Positions 22,635-34,855 of a stretch of DNA of 64,000 bases are shown here, one piece after another. This DNA is from Archilochus colubris. Lineage: Eukaryota; Chordata; Aves; Apodiformes; Trochilidae. A program made the translations under genes and the position numbers. The notes beneath the pieces are model-generated. The model did no database searches, had not been told where the DNA came from, and saw nothing but the letters and a program-made list of their open reading frames with translations. The stretch is from contig CM041083.1 in NCBI GenBank assembly GCA_023079485.1, positions 167,917,400 to 167,981,399 on the forward strand. Reading direction: 5' to 3'. Numbering within the stretch: the stretch's first letter is position 1; each line of letters opens with the position of its first letter.

Positions 22635-25365
22635 GAAAATTTTCCATGTAATATCCCAGACGGTGGTTATGCTATACCATGCTTCTGTGATAGTGTTTTT
22701 TATAAAACAACCTTAGATGGGTAAACTTCTTAAAAAATTGAAAGTGTACAAAAGTTAAACCTATAGATAGCTGCAGTCACACAGCAGGTGTGTGGTGGTA
22801 AAGCTCACAGCTGCTTCTTTCTCTGGAGGAAGACACGTAGAGCTAAAAACAGCAGCAAGCTTTTAGTAAAGATGACACTTTGGTTACCTGTTTTATCGAA
22901 GTGACAGATTGGCTGCAGAGCTTGCAAGCCAATGTTCCACAAACTACAGATTTTTTTCTTTAATTTCCAATCCCACAACCCCATTTCAAAGAAGACACAT
23001 AAAAGAATTTAAAGTATACAGAAGCTGCAATCCCATAGATCTTAGACACATGGTGGATTGCTGTTTTGTTTTTCCAGGTTGATTTTTGTGGATTTTGCGG
23101 GTTTTTTTGCTTGTTTTAATATGAAGAAGCCCTCCTCTGATTTGCTTCAACTAGACAACTATTGGAGTTATGGCATAGACTCCCTCAAATGTCAACCTGT
23201 GTCTGATACAGAAGTTGAAGAACTTAAACTAAAAATAGAATAGAATATTATAATTTTCGTTTAAGTTATTTGTCCTCTGAGATAAATACAGAAGAAATCC
23301 AGTTGGCTTTCTGAAATGTCAGTCTTTGAAAATAAGTTTAACATATATTCTTTTATAAAAATTTTTCCTCTCCCCTTTTACAACAAAAAATATTAGCTCT
23401 TTACTGTATTTCACAGAATCTGTGAAAACTAAAATCTACTGTGTACTAAACTTCCTAAAAAATAAGTGGGAGGAATATCAAAGGAGTTTCCTGATTCTGC
23501 CTTTGAAAAAGACTTTAAAATTTAGTGACATACTTAATTCTTGCATAGATTCAAATACAGCGCTCCTGTTCCTGTTTTGAGTGTGTTATGAGGGATTTAT
23601 TACGAATTTATCAATTCAGTGTCACAAGGAAGACTTTTATTTATGTGTTATAGTGGGAACAGATTTGGTGTGCTATTCCTTTTACATCACTTTACAGAGG
23701 CTATGCTGGGATGGCTAGATCTCTGCCCACTAAGAAAGGTGCAGCTATCTGCTCTGAAGAAGCAACTTAAAAAAAAAAAAAAAAAAAGTAACAGAAAGAG
23801 GAGAAAGAAAGGAAGGAGAATGTTTCTCACATTCCTGTACTGGGAAACCAGGATCTATAAAAAAAAATGGTTTTTACTATAAATTTATAGAAGTACAGAT
23901 TAGTAACTCGAAGTGGCAATCCCATGCCTGAATTATGAAAACATTTTGCATGGGAGCTCTTGCTTTTCCACCCTGCTGAAATGGACAGTGGGCTTTTTTG
24001 TCTTAATTTTATCATCTATCTTTATGTTTTTTTGATGACTTCCTTTGCACGGTCAGCTGCTAGTGAACTAAAAATATACCTGCTCATCCAAATGCAGGTG
24101 GGATGAGGTCCCAGAAAAAAATCAGCATTGCATTTTGCATTTATCTCTTAATAACTTGTGATTTGTTTATTCATTTCTCAATTTAAAGATGCATTCATCC
24201 AATGCCTTGGGCAAATATGCATAAAACTTAGAACAATCCCATCAGTGGTTTCTGAGCACTACCCTAGCATCTGGTCTGCATAGAAAGAGCTTTCACGAGG
24301 GATCCTGCCTGCTCTTAAAGCAGCTCTTTTCCTCACACAAATGTGCATTTCAGCAGACCTTGTGGAAGTCTTACGTGACATACAGACTCTCTGGGTAAAC
24401 CAGTCTCCAAAACTTGTTCTTAGCTCCTCTGGCAGCTTGGCTACTCCAGAGATTTCTATTCTTTCTTCTGATGCAGAGAACTATGATGGAAAGGATAAAC
24501 ACATGGAATAACAGAACAATGACACAAATCCAAGTGGCACTGAAGAAGGGTAGAAGGGGAATAAAAGATGGATATTTTAAGGAGATAGGAGAACTCAGGT
24601 GTCCATTTGTATTGAAAAAAACAAACGACCCCTTTAAAATATGCTTTTGCCTTCACTCTTCCAGTAATCATGCATGGGAATCAAACATCTGGAGTTGCTT
24701 TGCTTCTGAAGTTTGAAGTTTAATTCAGAAGAAACCAACTTTTAAATATTTATCTACTTGCATTTGATATGAGTACCTTCTGAAAATGAAACAAAAAGAT
24801 AACTAAGGAAATACTTATCTCTTTACTAGAGAGCTAGTGGTTATGCTCATGTTTTGAGGCTCACACAGTGACAAAAGTTATTCATGTCTTCACATTACAA
24901 AAGGCAAGTCAGCCTTAATTGTAGTAGTAATTTCACAGCAGATTTCCTTATCATAATATTCAATACCTATATTGATATAAGCTTAGTAAGAATAGTCTAG
25001 TGGAAGGGGATTTAGATCCAGATTTAATTTACCTTAATGTGTCTTAAGAAAAGACATATACATTTCCTATGTAGTTATAAGAGATTTAATCAATACAGCC
25101 AATGAAGCCTAGAGAGCAAATCAAAGGACCTTTAAAAGGCTTCTCAGACTCTCCTGATCAGATAGCCTTCTCCCATACTGTTAGAGGACCACAGGATGAT
25201 CCTATCTCAAGCCCCTCTGACTTCAGAAACTACAACTTTGTTCTAGTCCTCAGCAATGTATCTGCATATGGAAAAAAAACAAACCAAAACACAACCCTCA
25301 TCTTTCTGTATACCTTAGCATAGTGAGATGGGATCAAGGCTACTGGTTAAAGACACAGATAAAAT
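22635..25365. other. Gene-free unique sequence
   Basis: No gene or interspersed repeat is recognised. An A19 run at 23769-23787 is followed by a purine-rich stretch to about 23820. Confidence 0.55.
23769..23820. repeat. A19 run followed by purine tract
   Basis: Nineteen A residues (23769-23787) are followed by GAAAG/GGAGAA-type purine sequence. The lysine/arginine-rich open frame here (within 23619-23882) is a product of this composition. Confidence 0.9.
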
Positions 25366-25367
25366 TA

Positions 25368-25582
25368 TAGATAGACTAGGGTTGGAAGGGACCTTGAAGA
25401 TCATCTAGGAAGGGACCTTAAATACCATTTAGTTCCAACCCTCCTGCATGGGCAGGGGCACCTTCCACTAGAGCAGGTTGCTGAAGGCCCCATCCAACCT
25501 GTCCTTGAACACTTCCAGGAAACGGGCAGCCACAACTTCCTTGAGAAACCCTAACCCTCACAAGAAAGAATTTTTTCCAGAT
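25368..25582 (-). mobile_element. CR1 LINE 3' end with internal duplication
   Basis: A reverse CR1 3' end: GGTTGGAAGGGACCTTGAAG near the left edge, then CCAACCCTCCTGCATGGGCA and TTGAACACTTCCAGG rightward. The short block GGAAGGGACCTT occurs twice, at 25384-25395 and 25409-25420, so a small tandem duplication arose after or during insertion. Similarity ends near the AATTTTTTCCAG-like sequence at 25580. Confidence 0.93.
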
Positions 25583-26114
25583 GCAGAGGCAGCCTGATTT
25601 CAGAGCAGCAGCCTTTTAGTTGAAGAGGCTACCATCAGACACTTAGCTCCCTATTTAAACCTCAGATAAAATTACCTAAATTTTCAGAGAACATTACACT
25701 CTGAGGTAAGTTTTAGAAATCGCTCCAGCAGCCAGTCTAGCTTCAATAGAAATAGAGAAGATTGTTTCAAAATGAAAATAATTGTATTTGGAAATCATAC
25801 TGACACTCAACAGTGTCAAATCAGACAGTAGGAAATTCACAACACTACAAAGCCAAGGTAAGCCTTCTAAACAAATTGATATTTTAAAAATGGCAAAGTA
25901 TTTCTAAAAATGAGCCAGTAACATATTGCAGGAACAAAAAGCCACAAGGAATTTTTTACACAAATTGAAAGAATGTCAATGGATAGAACATAATGAGAAA
26001 ACCTTAAAGATATTTCTTCAGCACCTAATATTCAGCTTGCTGATATCAGGGTACCTGTGATATGCTCAGCAAATGAACTTCAAGACAGCTTTGGAATTGA
26101 TTGTGTGCTGCAGG

Positions 26115-26132
26115 AAAAAAAAAAAAAAAAAA
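26115..26132. repeat. Poly(A) tract, A18
   Basis: Eighteen A residues with no recognisable retroposed body beside them. Confidence 0.95.
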
Positions 26133-26416
26133 GATTGGAGACCTAGGAGACCTATTTCATAAGCATCCAGGGCAAAGGATGCAGTAGTATGCAAGTGTGC
26201 ATGCAGGGGAAAAGGATGCCTGGAACTGAAACTTTTTATGAATCTGAAGTTTTCCACAATTATATATATCTATGGGGCTACACTGAGCTGAAGCGTAAGA
26301 CCATAAACCTCTCATTTTTTGTTAAAAAAAAAAGTCTGGATAGCATGCCTCCCTGCATACCAATATTGCTATTAATATTGCACAGAGGAGAATAAGGGAT
26401 TATTTGTTATTCTTGG

Positions 26417-26517
26417 TTTGGAGTTTTTCTTTCTTTTTCTCTTTCTCTCTCTCGTGCTCTCTTTCTTTCTTGCTCCCTTTCTTGCACTCTTGCTCCTTTT
26501 CCTTCTCTTCTTGTTGT
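26417..26517. repeat. C/T-rich (pyrimidine) tract
   Basis: About 100 bp dominated by TTTC, TCTC and CTTG units on the plus strand. Such mirror-like pyrimidine runs can adopt triplex structure. Lies about 95 bp left of the ERVL-type LTR. Confidence 0.9.
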
Positions 26518-26736
26518 GAAGTTGAACTTAAGTCTATCAAAAATATTTCATTTGAAAAAATAAATCACAACTAATTCTAGGATATAATTGTTCATTTTCT
26601 ACAGCTATGTATTGACAGGGTTCAGCACTGGGCCAGCAATTAAACAAATGGCAGATACTCTCTATTAACCCTTCTTTCTTCCCAGAAAGGGAAAGAAAAA
26701 CCAAATAGAGACAGGTTCAAAACTAAGATAGACAGC

Positions 26737-26742
26737 TTTAAT
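26737..26742 (-). promoter_or_regulatory. ATTAAA polyadenylation signal of ERVL-type LTR
   Basis: ATTAAA on the minus strand, about 125 bp before the LTR 3' end and about 275 bp after the TATA box, is an arrangement expected of a complete LTR. Confidence 0.5.
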
Positions 26743-27013
26743 GAAACAGTAATGATGAAAAAGAAAACAAGTATATACAAAACCACTGCCATACTTCCTC
26801 CCCTAGTAATACTTATGTCACCACCAAGGCTGCAAGGCAGACTTGGGAATGTCCAAGATTGGGCATCTGGAGTCAGTGTCAGGTAGGACCTGGATGCAAG
26901 AACACGAAAGATTCAGGAACACACAAATTGGGATTAAAGGCAGGTGAGCTAACAAAGTCCTCCCAGGATGCTAGCTATGGAAAAAGAAAGCTTGACCCTC
27001 ATGATCCCTCAGG

Positions 27014-27019
27014 TTTATA
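27014..27019 (-). promoter_or_regulatory. TATA box of ERVL-type LTR
   Basis: TATAAA on the minus strand, about 340 bp into the LTR, lies within the conserved ATCATACTCAGTATAAA context. In the parent virus it would direct transcription leftward. Present activity is unknown. Confidence 0.6.
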
Positions 27020-27364
27020 CTGAGTATGATGGAATGGAATTTTTAATTTGTTCAATTTTGTTCACCTGCCTGTACACTCCACCCTACAGGAAGGCCACAG
27101 GTGTGACCCCTTCCCACCCTTCCCTCACCCCCCACCTCCACATTATTTTTTATTTCCAGAGCATAAGATGTTCAGCAGAACTAAGCAGTTGCCTTTGTTC
27201 TGCAACTATAAACATCCAGCATTATCAGTCCTAGAAGCAGACAGTGATTGAAAAACATGCTGTTAATTTTTGCAAGTGCAGCTGCTTAGAAGAGACTTAA
27301 CTGAAAAGTAAAATTACCTGAAAAAAAATTGATTCTATCCTGGCTTAAACCAGGACTTGTAGAA

Positions 27365-28285
27365 AAGGTTGTAAAAGCAGTGTGATCTTAACAAAAATAT
27401 TTCTCATAATGGTAGAAATAAATTTTTATTTAAATCCATAAAAGAAAGTAGAGTTAATCAGAGTCACACTTTTATAAATAAGAGGAGAATCAGGGTTTGA
27501 AAGATAATATCCTGCTTTTTGTTATGGAAGCTGTCAAAATGGGTGAAAAAAACCCTGTTATGTGCATGTACCTTTAAAAGCAGAGCTGTCAGTGATTGAT
27601 GGAGTTCCAGTGAAAGATACAGCAATTATAATGCTGTTACATATGTGAACGTCTCTCTGTACATGAAGGTCATTCAGGCATAAATGTTGTAAGTTGACCT
27701 TGGCATGTTTCTTCTGCCAAAAAATATGATGATATGTAAAATATAGTTAAAGTAAAATATAGTAGTTATGTTAGATGTTTCGGGTTGAATTCACCAGTTT
27801 CAGGAAAAAACAGAGGAAAATTAATTATTCCATCAAGGTGTGCATAGAAAAAGAAGGAGAAAAAGAAGGTTAAAAGAAAAAAAAAAGGGGGGAGGGGGAA
27901 GAAAAGTAAAATGAAAAATAAAAATGAAAAAAAATATTTCTGAAACCACTGAAAGAGATTTTATGCATCAGCTCAGGGATGTATACATGATGTCATAGGT
28001 CTAAATTTATTCTGCTCTCATTCTGAAGTGCTTTGTGCCTACATCATTCAAGAAAAAGGCTTCATGAACAATTCTTCCTGAATAGTTTTATAACATAAAC
28101 TGACATGGGACAGTTTCTGTACACATCTCTAGAGAAGCTGTGTAAATATTCAGTGGAGCTTTAACTGGAAGTTTTGTTGGAGGTGGGCTTGGAATCAAAT
28201 TTAGTAATGTATTTTTTAGCAATTAATTTATTCTTAATTTTCAGTCACTCCTTGCAATATGAAAAGTGAAGGGGTGACTTCCTCT
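27365..28285. other. Gene-free sequence with purine tract
   Basis: No gene is seen. A purine-rich tract lies at 27847-27937. Confidence 0.55.
27847..27937. repeat. Purine-rich tract with G6/G5 runs
   Basis: A/G-only runs include GGGGGGAGGGGGAAG, set between A-rich repeats. It is simple sequence. Confidence 0.9.
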
Positions 28286-28290
28286 GTGTA

Positions 28291-28605
28291 TCATAGAATC
28301 ATTAAGGTTGGAAAGGACCTTTAAGTCATCAAGTCCAACCATCAACTGAACACAACCAGCCAATTAAACCATGTCCTCAAGCACTTAGTCCATACATTTT
28401 TTGAAAACCTCCAGGGACAGTGATTTCACCACCTCCCTAGACAGCTTGTTCCAGTGCCTAATCCCTCTTTTGTAATGAAACTTTTACATTCCCTGGTGCA
28501 ACTTGAGTCCATTTCTTCTCATCCTGCCACCAGTTATGTGGGAGACCAGCCTGCTCCTCACTACAGCCTCTTTTGAGGTGGTTGTAGAGAGCAATAATAT
28601 CTTCT
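28291..28605 (-). mobile_element. CR1 LINE 3' end
   Basis: A reverse CR1 with a well-preserved 3' tail: TCATAGAATCATTAAGGTTG, then GGACCTTTAAGTCATCAAGT at the left edge, and TTGTTCCAGTGCCTAATCCC and ACTACAGCCTCTTTTGAGGT further right. It is truncated about 310 bp in, before any ORF2 catalytic region. Confidence 0.95.
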
Positions 28606-28609
28606 GAGT

Positions 28610-31010
28610 TGATGGCTAAGATGTTGCCCTTCAGTACTAGAACTCAGTGACAACATTGCCTCTACCTTTTTGACCTTCGGGGGGATTAGTAAAGCATTTC
28701 TTACAGTATAACTTGTTATCCATTTTGCACAGGGAAACAAGACTGGAGGAGAGTGACACTGAAACTAGTAAGGGCATCTGAAGAAAAATTAAATTTAAAA
28801 GCAAATGCAGAAAGATGGAATAGAAACCAAACAGCATAAGCAAAGTTTGTACCCCATTCTTCCACCCTGCCTGTTAACAATAATGACCCCCATCCTTATC
28901 TGTCACAAAGGAAACAAATAGCCTTTCAGAAAGGTAAAGCAAAGGGCAGGGCTGCCAGTTCTGCAGCCAGCTCAACAACAGCAGAGTCTTTGTTGAATGA
29001 TGTTTGCGGCATGAAAACCAACCTGTGTTTCCATTTTAAGCCCTCTTACGGAAACATTATATAACTAGTAATGATTGATGCATTTTTTATCAAGCACACA
29101 TAGAAAACTTGGTAGCAGGATCTCTCACATTTACATGACATTTTCAAGTGCATGAAGAACAATTAAAGTTGTCCACGGGGACATTCTCTTTTTTCTCATA
29201 ATTCACTAGGGGCTGGGGGTTCAGTCATTGCATCTTCTAGAGCTCTACAATATTTTTCTGTGAGTATAAAGGAGTTTTCTATTCTGCAGATTTTAAGACT
29301 CTAGTAGGAGTTTTATGTCACTGTTGTTCATAGCTGAAGGAGGAGGTTATTTGTTTTACTAAGATAAGGTTTCTAAAACATCCTGCTTTAAAAAGAAACA
29401 CAACAAAAACAGATGATGTTTTCTCTCTTTTTCTAGTTATCTATTACTTTCAGAAGAAGCTGAAATGTCATCTTGCCTCCTGGATAAATTATCTTCTTGC
29501 TTAAAACACAAGCAAAAAATCTCCAAGATATAAATAAAGGTCAGCTACAGAGGTTCAGTTTAGAGTAGGTATTACTAAACACAAAGTTTTTTAACCAGAC
29601 TTTCAAAAACTTGGTTATTTTCCTTTTCTCTTGTTGAACACTCTGATGACCTTACATTATCTTGTTTTCCATTAAATTCAACAGGGCCTCAGTTTAGGCC
29701 AGGAACTAGCATTACAGTTGCCCTTCCTGTTAATTCTTATCAAAGCTCTGTCCTCTGCAAACTCATACCTGCTCACATGATGCCCAGGCACAGTCTAGGA
29801 GATGGCTGAGGTCAAAGATCATTCCCAGTAATCAGTGTGTTTGCAGTTCTGTTATTTAAGTGTTAGAACATGTAGCCATTAGCTGTCATCTATGCTGTGC
29901 TGACTTAAAAAATGTTTCTGGATGATTACTTGGTACAGATTAAGTCTTATTGCAGGTCCAGAATTTCACTCCTTTCATACACCCTGTGACCTTTTCCAGC
30001 AACTCCAAAATTAACATTGACACTGGAAATTATTTCATTTATACTCATATGCTGTATCAAAGACATGGTCTCAAGTTGCTTCAGTGCCAGATAATTATGC
30101 TAAAGATATGCAAGCTTACACTGCTACAAAAAATTTACTCCTGGATTTAGTGAACCCCATGAACAAAGAGGATCTTCATCTTAGGTAGAATCAGTGAATA
30201 TCACAATATTGAGTGTTTGAAGAGAGTTATTTTCAGAGACTGCACAACCAAAACCTCCCACCCTTACGTACATCATCATTCCAGTTTGAGAAGGATGTTT
30301 TGCATGACTTCAACTCAGCAGCACAACAGTCAGCTCTCAGACATAAATCTCATCTTGAAACTTTTTTGTGAGATGTTTTTGAGGCAATAGCTTACTTCAG
30401 GATTCTATCATCTTCCCTCTTTTCTTCCTTACTGTAGCAATAGAGGAAGCCTCTTATTGGTTCCTAAAAGACAAATATGTACTATGACTTAGTATAATAG
30501 CTTAGTGAATTAAAGGTTAACTTCATACTTGGGAAAAAAAATATAATATTTCTTCTCTTTTTTTATTAAGGAAGGAAAACTTTGAATTCTAGATAAAGAA
30601 AAAATGTTTATTTAAGGACATTAAAGAAATATTGGGCACAAGTCTTAAGCTTTTTCAAAGTTTTCCACAAGTATATGAAACTGTATTCAACTGAAATAAA
30701 GTAACTACAACAGAATCAAAACTCAGACTAACTCTCTTTCCTTCTGTAACATTTCTTCATCTGTAGTAGAAATATGTAATCTTACATTATTGGATGATAT
30801 TGTATTATTTAAGTTTGGATACATAACTAAATAGTATGTTGTGTCTGTGTTGCAAAATTATTTCCAAATAAATATCCTGATTTCTTACAAAAAATACCCA
30901 GATGAAAGCTGTATTGCAGGTTCTGAAATAACGTTCAGTGAAACAGAATTATAAAAACTACAGATCTGAAAAGAAGTGTTTCAGAAGGTGTGTGATAGAG
31001 TGATAGAACT
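28610..31010. other. Gene-free unique sequence
   Basis: No gene or repeat family is recognised. The sequence is AT-rich and unremarkable. Confidence 0.55.
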
Positions 31011-31014
31011 GTCA

Positions 31015-31340
31015 AATCCATGTCTGTCCTATTTAGAGACCAGGATGTTCCATGGGACAGTGTAGAATGCCTTGCACAAGTCCAGGTAGATGTCATTAGT
31101 TTCTCTTCCCATATCCACCAAAACCGTAACCCCATCACAGAAAATCACCAGATTTGTCAGGCATATTTTGTCCATGTTGGCTGTCACCAGTCACTTCCTT
31201 ATTTTTATGTATGTTAGCTTAGTTTTCAGGAGGATCTTCTCCATGATATTGCCAGGCACAGAGATGAGGATGACTGGCCTGCCTTCTTTTTTAACTTTTT
31301 TTTTTTTTTTACTAGGTGTTATGTTACCCCTTTTCAAGTA
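31015..31340 (-). mobile_element. CR1 LINE ORF2 reverse-transcriptase relic
   Basis: On the minus strand this encodes part of CR1 reverse transcriptase: [17 protein letters not shown], then [15 protein letters not shown]. The YLDL motif A with its catalytic aspartate is intact (31088-31077), but the frame soon meets a stop (SK followed by TAG) and upstream is frameshifted. It covers the same ORF2 region as the 3-kb relic, in the opposite orientation. The T15 run at 31296-31310 lies within a naturally A-rich part of CR1. An inactive 5'- and 3'-truncated copy. Confidence 0.9.
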
Positions 31341-31450
31341 AAATAGCTGCGTGTTCATGAGTATAAATATGTAAAAACACCAAATTCTTTCAGTATTGCC
31401 AGGACTTTGACATCTTTTCTATATACACAGATTGCTGCTGCTTATTCTCC

Positions 31451-31490
31451 TAAACAACTTAAATCACATAGCTAAGGTCACACAGCTGAA
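31451..31490 (-). mobile_element. Possible MIR-like SINE scrap
   Basis: AAGGTCACACAGCT is identical to a 14-base block of the reversed MIR core, and the preceding AACTTAAATCACATAGCT fits with mismatches. It is short but in the right order. Confidence 0.45.
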
Positions 31491-34400
31491 GAATATATTA
31501 TTCTTTTCTGTCCAGGTAAAATTTAAGACCTCTCATTTCTTTCTCTTTCCCTTTCATCCAGAAGGCAGATGTCTTAAAAGACTGAAGTGTCAGGTCAAAA
31601 GTTAAAGGCAGTACCTTTAGATGCTTTCTTCTGCGAAGGCATCATATGTGTCTTTTGAGTACTTTCCTTTTTTTCTCTCTACATGAACTCCAGGTGAGAA
31701 TCTCCCTTCCTTTGGGACACTATTAGTTATGTTATTTTCCAGGTTATAAGAAATCTTACAATTCTGTCTGCCTGAATCTAATCCTGAAATTTAAACTGAG
31801 GTTTTTATTCGGCATAACTTGTTTGTCTCAGTATTTGAATGGACTCAGAAGTATTCTCTTATATTATATTAGATAGATGTCTAGTGGAATACTCAAGCCC
31901 TTTTTATGTGGACTTACGTGATAACATCTATCTGCCTTACAGTGTGATGAAGTTATTCCTGTTGGGGATATTAAAGGAAAATAACATCCCAGACACTTTT
32001 CTAAGGCTTTTTTATTTGTATGTGATTTTATTTGATTTTGATGCCCAGTCTACCCAATTATTTTTTAATCATGTGAAAACAGACCATATAAAAAGCCATG
32101 CTAGAATCCAAATGTGAATAAGAATAGCTTTCTGTTCTTCAAATACACAAAATTACCTGGAGAAAAATGATTGTTTTTGCAAGGCACACTCATTGTACCG
32201 TCAGCAGTTTGTGTGTAAAGCATATAGATTCCTGAGTAAAGCACAGTATTAATTTGCTTTAGTTCAGATCTGACGCCTCTTTCTATGCTGGCTTCCCATA
32301 GATTAATCAGACAAGTTCAAAGTCTTTCTCTCCTTACCTTATTTTCCTCAATATCTGGGTCTCAAAGTATATACAGCTGTCCTGATAATTTACATATTTG
32401 TCAATGGAAAAATATATATAAAGCTAAAGTAACAAATTTCACTTGTTTGTCTTACTTCATTGTTCACCTGTGTTTAGATATTAGACACAAGAATCTTTGA
32501 GAATCTATAGTGAATAGAGTAGAAATATCAACCGCAGGGGTTTTTACAAGGACCTCCTGATAGGTATGAGGCATAGGCCAGGAATAAGCCTGGAAGTGAT
32601 TGTTTGAAGTGAACAAATTTTGCCATGGACATATCAGAGATAGTAACTGAGACTACAGTTACATGCAAGGTTACTTCATCAAAGCAATGGGTTAGAATTA
32701 ATACCTTTGCCAAATGTTTATGGATGTGTTCAGGACATTCAATACTGAATTATCAAGTACAGTGAAATAGATGAAATCACAGTCCATACACTAGAGATCA
32801 TCACCCAGGGTATATGCTGTAACAAAAAAAAAAAAAAGGCTGGTTGCCCCTAAGCACTGACAAAGTACTTGGACTGAGAGCTCCAATTTTTTTAGACTTA
32901 AACTGTGAACCAAGAGTTTCAGGACCTTAGGCAGTGACTTCGGAGGTTTTGTGGTGTTTAATAGAAAACAAACCTGGGCTTGTTATCACACTGTCATGTA
33001 CACCTGAGCATAAGCTAAAATCTTAACAATTTTACTTTCTTCTTGACTCTTATAACACCTTCATCTGGGCCTGACAAAGTCCCATAATGCATGTTCTCTC
33101 TCTCTCTGTTTCTGACACATGATAATACTGGGTTTTGCACAAACACAAAAGTGTTCATTTTCAAACTCTACTGTAGCTTTCTAATACATTATCCCTCTTC
33201 ATGAAAGTGTTCTACTTGGAAGGGGTCAATGTTTTATCTCTCAGTAGGAGCAGCTTTTTAAATATAAACCAAAGTTCAATGTTAATAAATATGATCCCAT
33301 GATCTTTTGTACTTTTGGGAGTTCCAAAAGACATTTTGTTTCCATTCTGTCTGTTTCCTATGAAATTATAAGAAAGCATACAATGTTTGTCTTCAGTATT
33401 AGGAAAAGGCTCAAAAAATTCCAAAGAAGCCCCATGAAGTTTGCTGATTACAGGGTAGAGGTAAACAATTAAATGAAATTTAAAGTACCTGACAGTGAAA
33501 CAGCTTCAGACAAAGTGCAAAAAAATTTCAAGACCAAAAGGCAGTTGATTCTGTGAGACAGTAGCTCTGAGAGCAAAACCCTTGCGTGCGGTTTTGTATT
33601 CTTTACAAATTTTAATATAGACAGTTTGTTGGTGGGTACCCAAAGTAAATACATGTGGAGATACCACTTCGCCTCCTAGGAATAGCCTGCAGTATACAGT
33701 GTTTAACATTTTTATGCCTTCATGACTCTACGATTGCTGATTTCAGTACTCCCTTTGGTACTCCAGCTTATTTTCCAAGTTAAACAAAGGCATTTTCAGA
33801 GAAACTATAAAGTGTTCTAATCTCCTGACCCCCACATTGACAGTTCAATATATTTTAGAACAACTAAAGATATGGAAGGGGAATTATGAAACAAGCAGGC
33901 ACTTCAGAAGAACGTTTCATAAATTTATTGCTTTACTACGTGGTGGAACTGCTGTAGTTTTAAGAGAGCAGGGACATACATCTGCAAAATAACACATAAT
34001 GGCAGTGGCTTACTGGAAGTAAAAAAAAAGAACATCTGTCAAATACAATTGTACATAAATTTTGAGATTATTGGTTTCATTGGGATTTGTTAATTTGATG
34101 TATTTCAATTCTTATCTGCTAAATGAGGGTGGGGGCAAGCTGCCACACAGTGGATGCCTTCCAATCACTTTATAAACTGTTCTGGTTTTATTTTTCACCT
34201 CTAAGATTCATTCAGCTAACTAGGGTAAGGTTCTCTCGCCTCAGCAGGCATTTTCTTTCAGTAACTCAAAGCACATGTAGTCAGGCATCAAATGTCACCA
34301 CATTGCCATCTTACTGTGAATGACTGGAATTTACTTCCTATTGTTTTTGATGCTGAAAATTGCTACTAGATTCCACTGAGTTCATTATGTATTGTCTAAA

Positions 34401-34806
34401 GTGTAAACATTTTCAGGGATTGAATAGATGTTTTAGAAAACTACATTTTCATTGTTAAATGCTGAACCATTGCAATATTTAATTTAAAAGGTTATTTAAA
34501 ATTATTCTTCCTTTTTCAGAAAAGGGTAAGGATTGTGTTATGAAAGAAGTCTCTTCACATAACTCTTCTATGTCAAAAGACAGGGAACAGTAGCACTCAT
34601 TACTCTCAAGATGCTTCAAGAAAACTATGTAGAAAAGACAACAGCTGCTATTCTCCTTAAGAAAAAGCAAATAATTGTACTCGTGTTCAAGTCCTAACTG
34701 ATAGCAAGGTGTAATTTTATTAAAAGTGCTAGAGAAAAAGTGTTTCTCTCTCTGAACATCCTGACAAAAGATGAAAAGCAGAAAATATTTTTCTTCTATG
34801 TTACTG

Positions 34807-34855
34807 AACTGGAACTAAGATACAGAGAAATTGTGAGCTGCCCACAGTCAAACAG
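34807..34855 (-). mobile_element. Possible MIR-like SINE scrap
   Basis: GGAACTAAGATACAGAGAAA followed by CTGCCCACAGTCAAACAG resembles the reversed MIR core (GGAAACTGAGGCACAGAGAG, then TTGCCCAAGGTCACACAG). It is diverged; moderate doubt. Confidence 0.4.

Larger units (their letters stand above)
25585..26605. other. Gene-free sequence with simple repeats
   Basis: No gene is recognised. It holds an A18 run (26115-26132) and a pyrimidine tract (26417-26517) and otherwise looks unique. Confidence 0.55.
26608..27362 (-). mobile_element. ERVL-type solo LTR with 5-bp target duplication
   Basis: Read on the minus strand, a 745-bp LTR (27357 down to 26613) starts AGTCCTGG, a one-base change from the usual TGTCCTGG, and ends CCCTGTCA. 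The U3 start is followed by the GGATAGA(G)TTAATTTT-like motif of bird ERVL-type LTRs. A TATAAA box lies at 27019-27014, preceded by ATCATACTCAG as in that family, and ATTAAA (a likely polyadenylation signal) at 26742-26737. The flanks TGTAT (26608-26612) and TGTAG (27358-27362) form a 5-bp duplication with one mismatch. There is no internal gag/pol sequence, so it is a solo LTR. It is clearly older than the 8.3-kb LTR. The family assignment is from memory. Confidence 0.8.

Noticed and set aside
23619..23882. Open frame with a long basic (KKKK...RKRRKKGRR) stretch resembling a nuclear localisation signal
   Set aside because: The lysines are encoded by an A19 run and adjoining purine tract.
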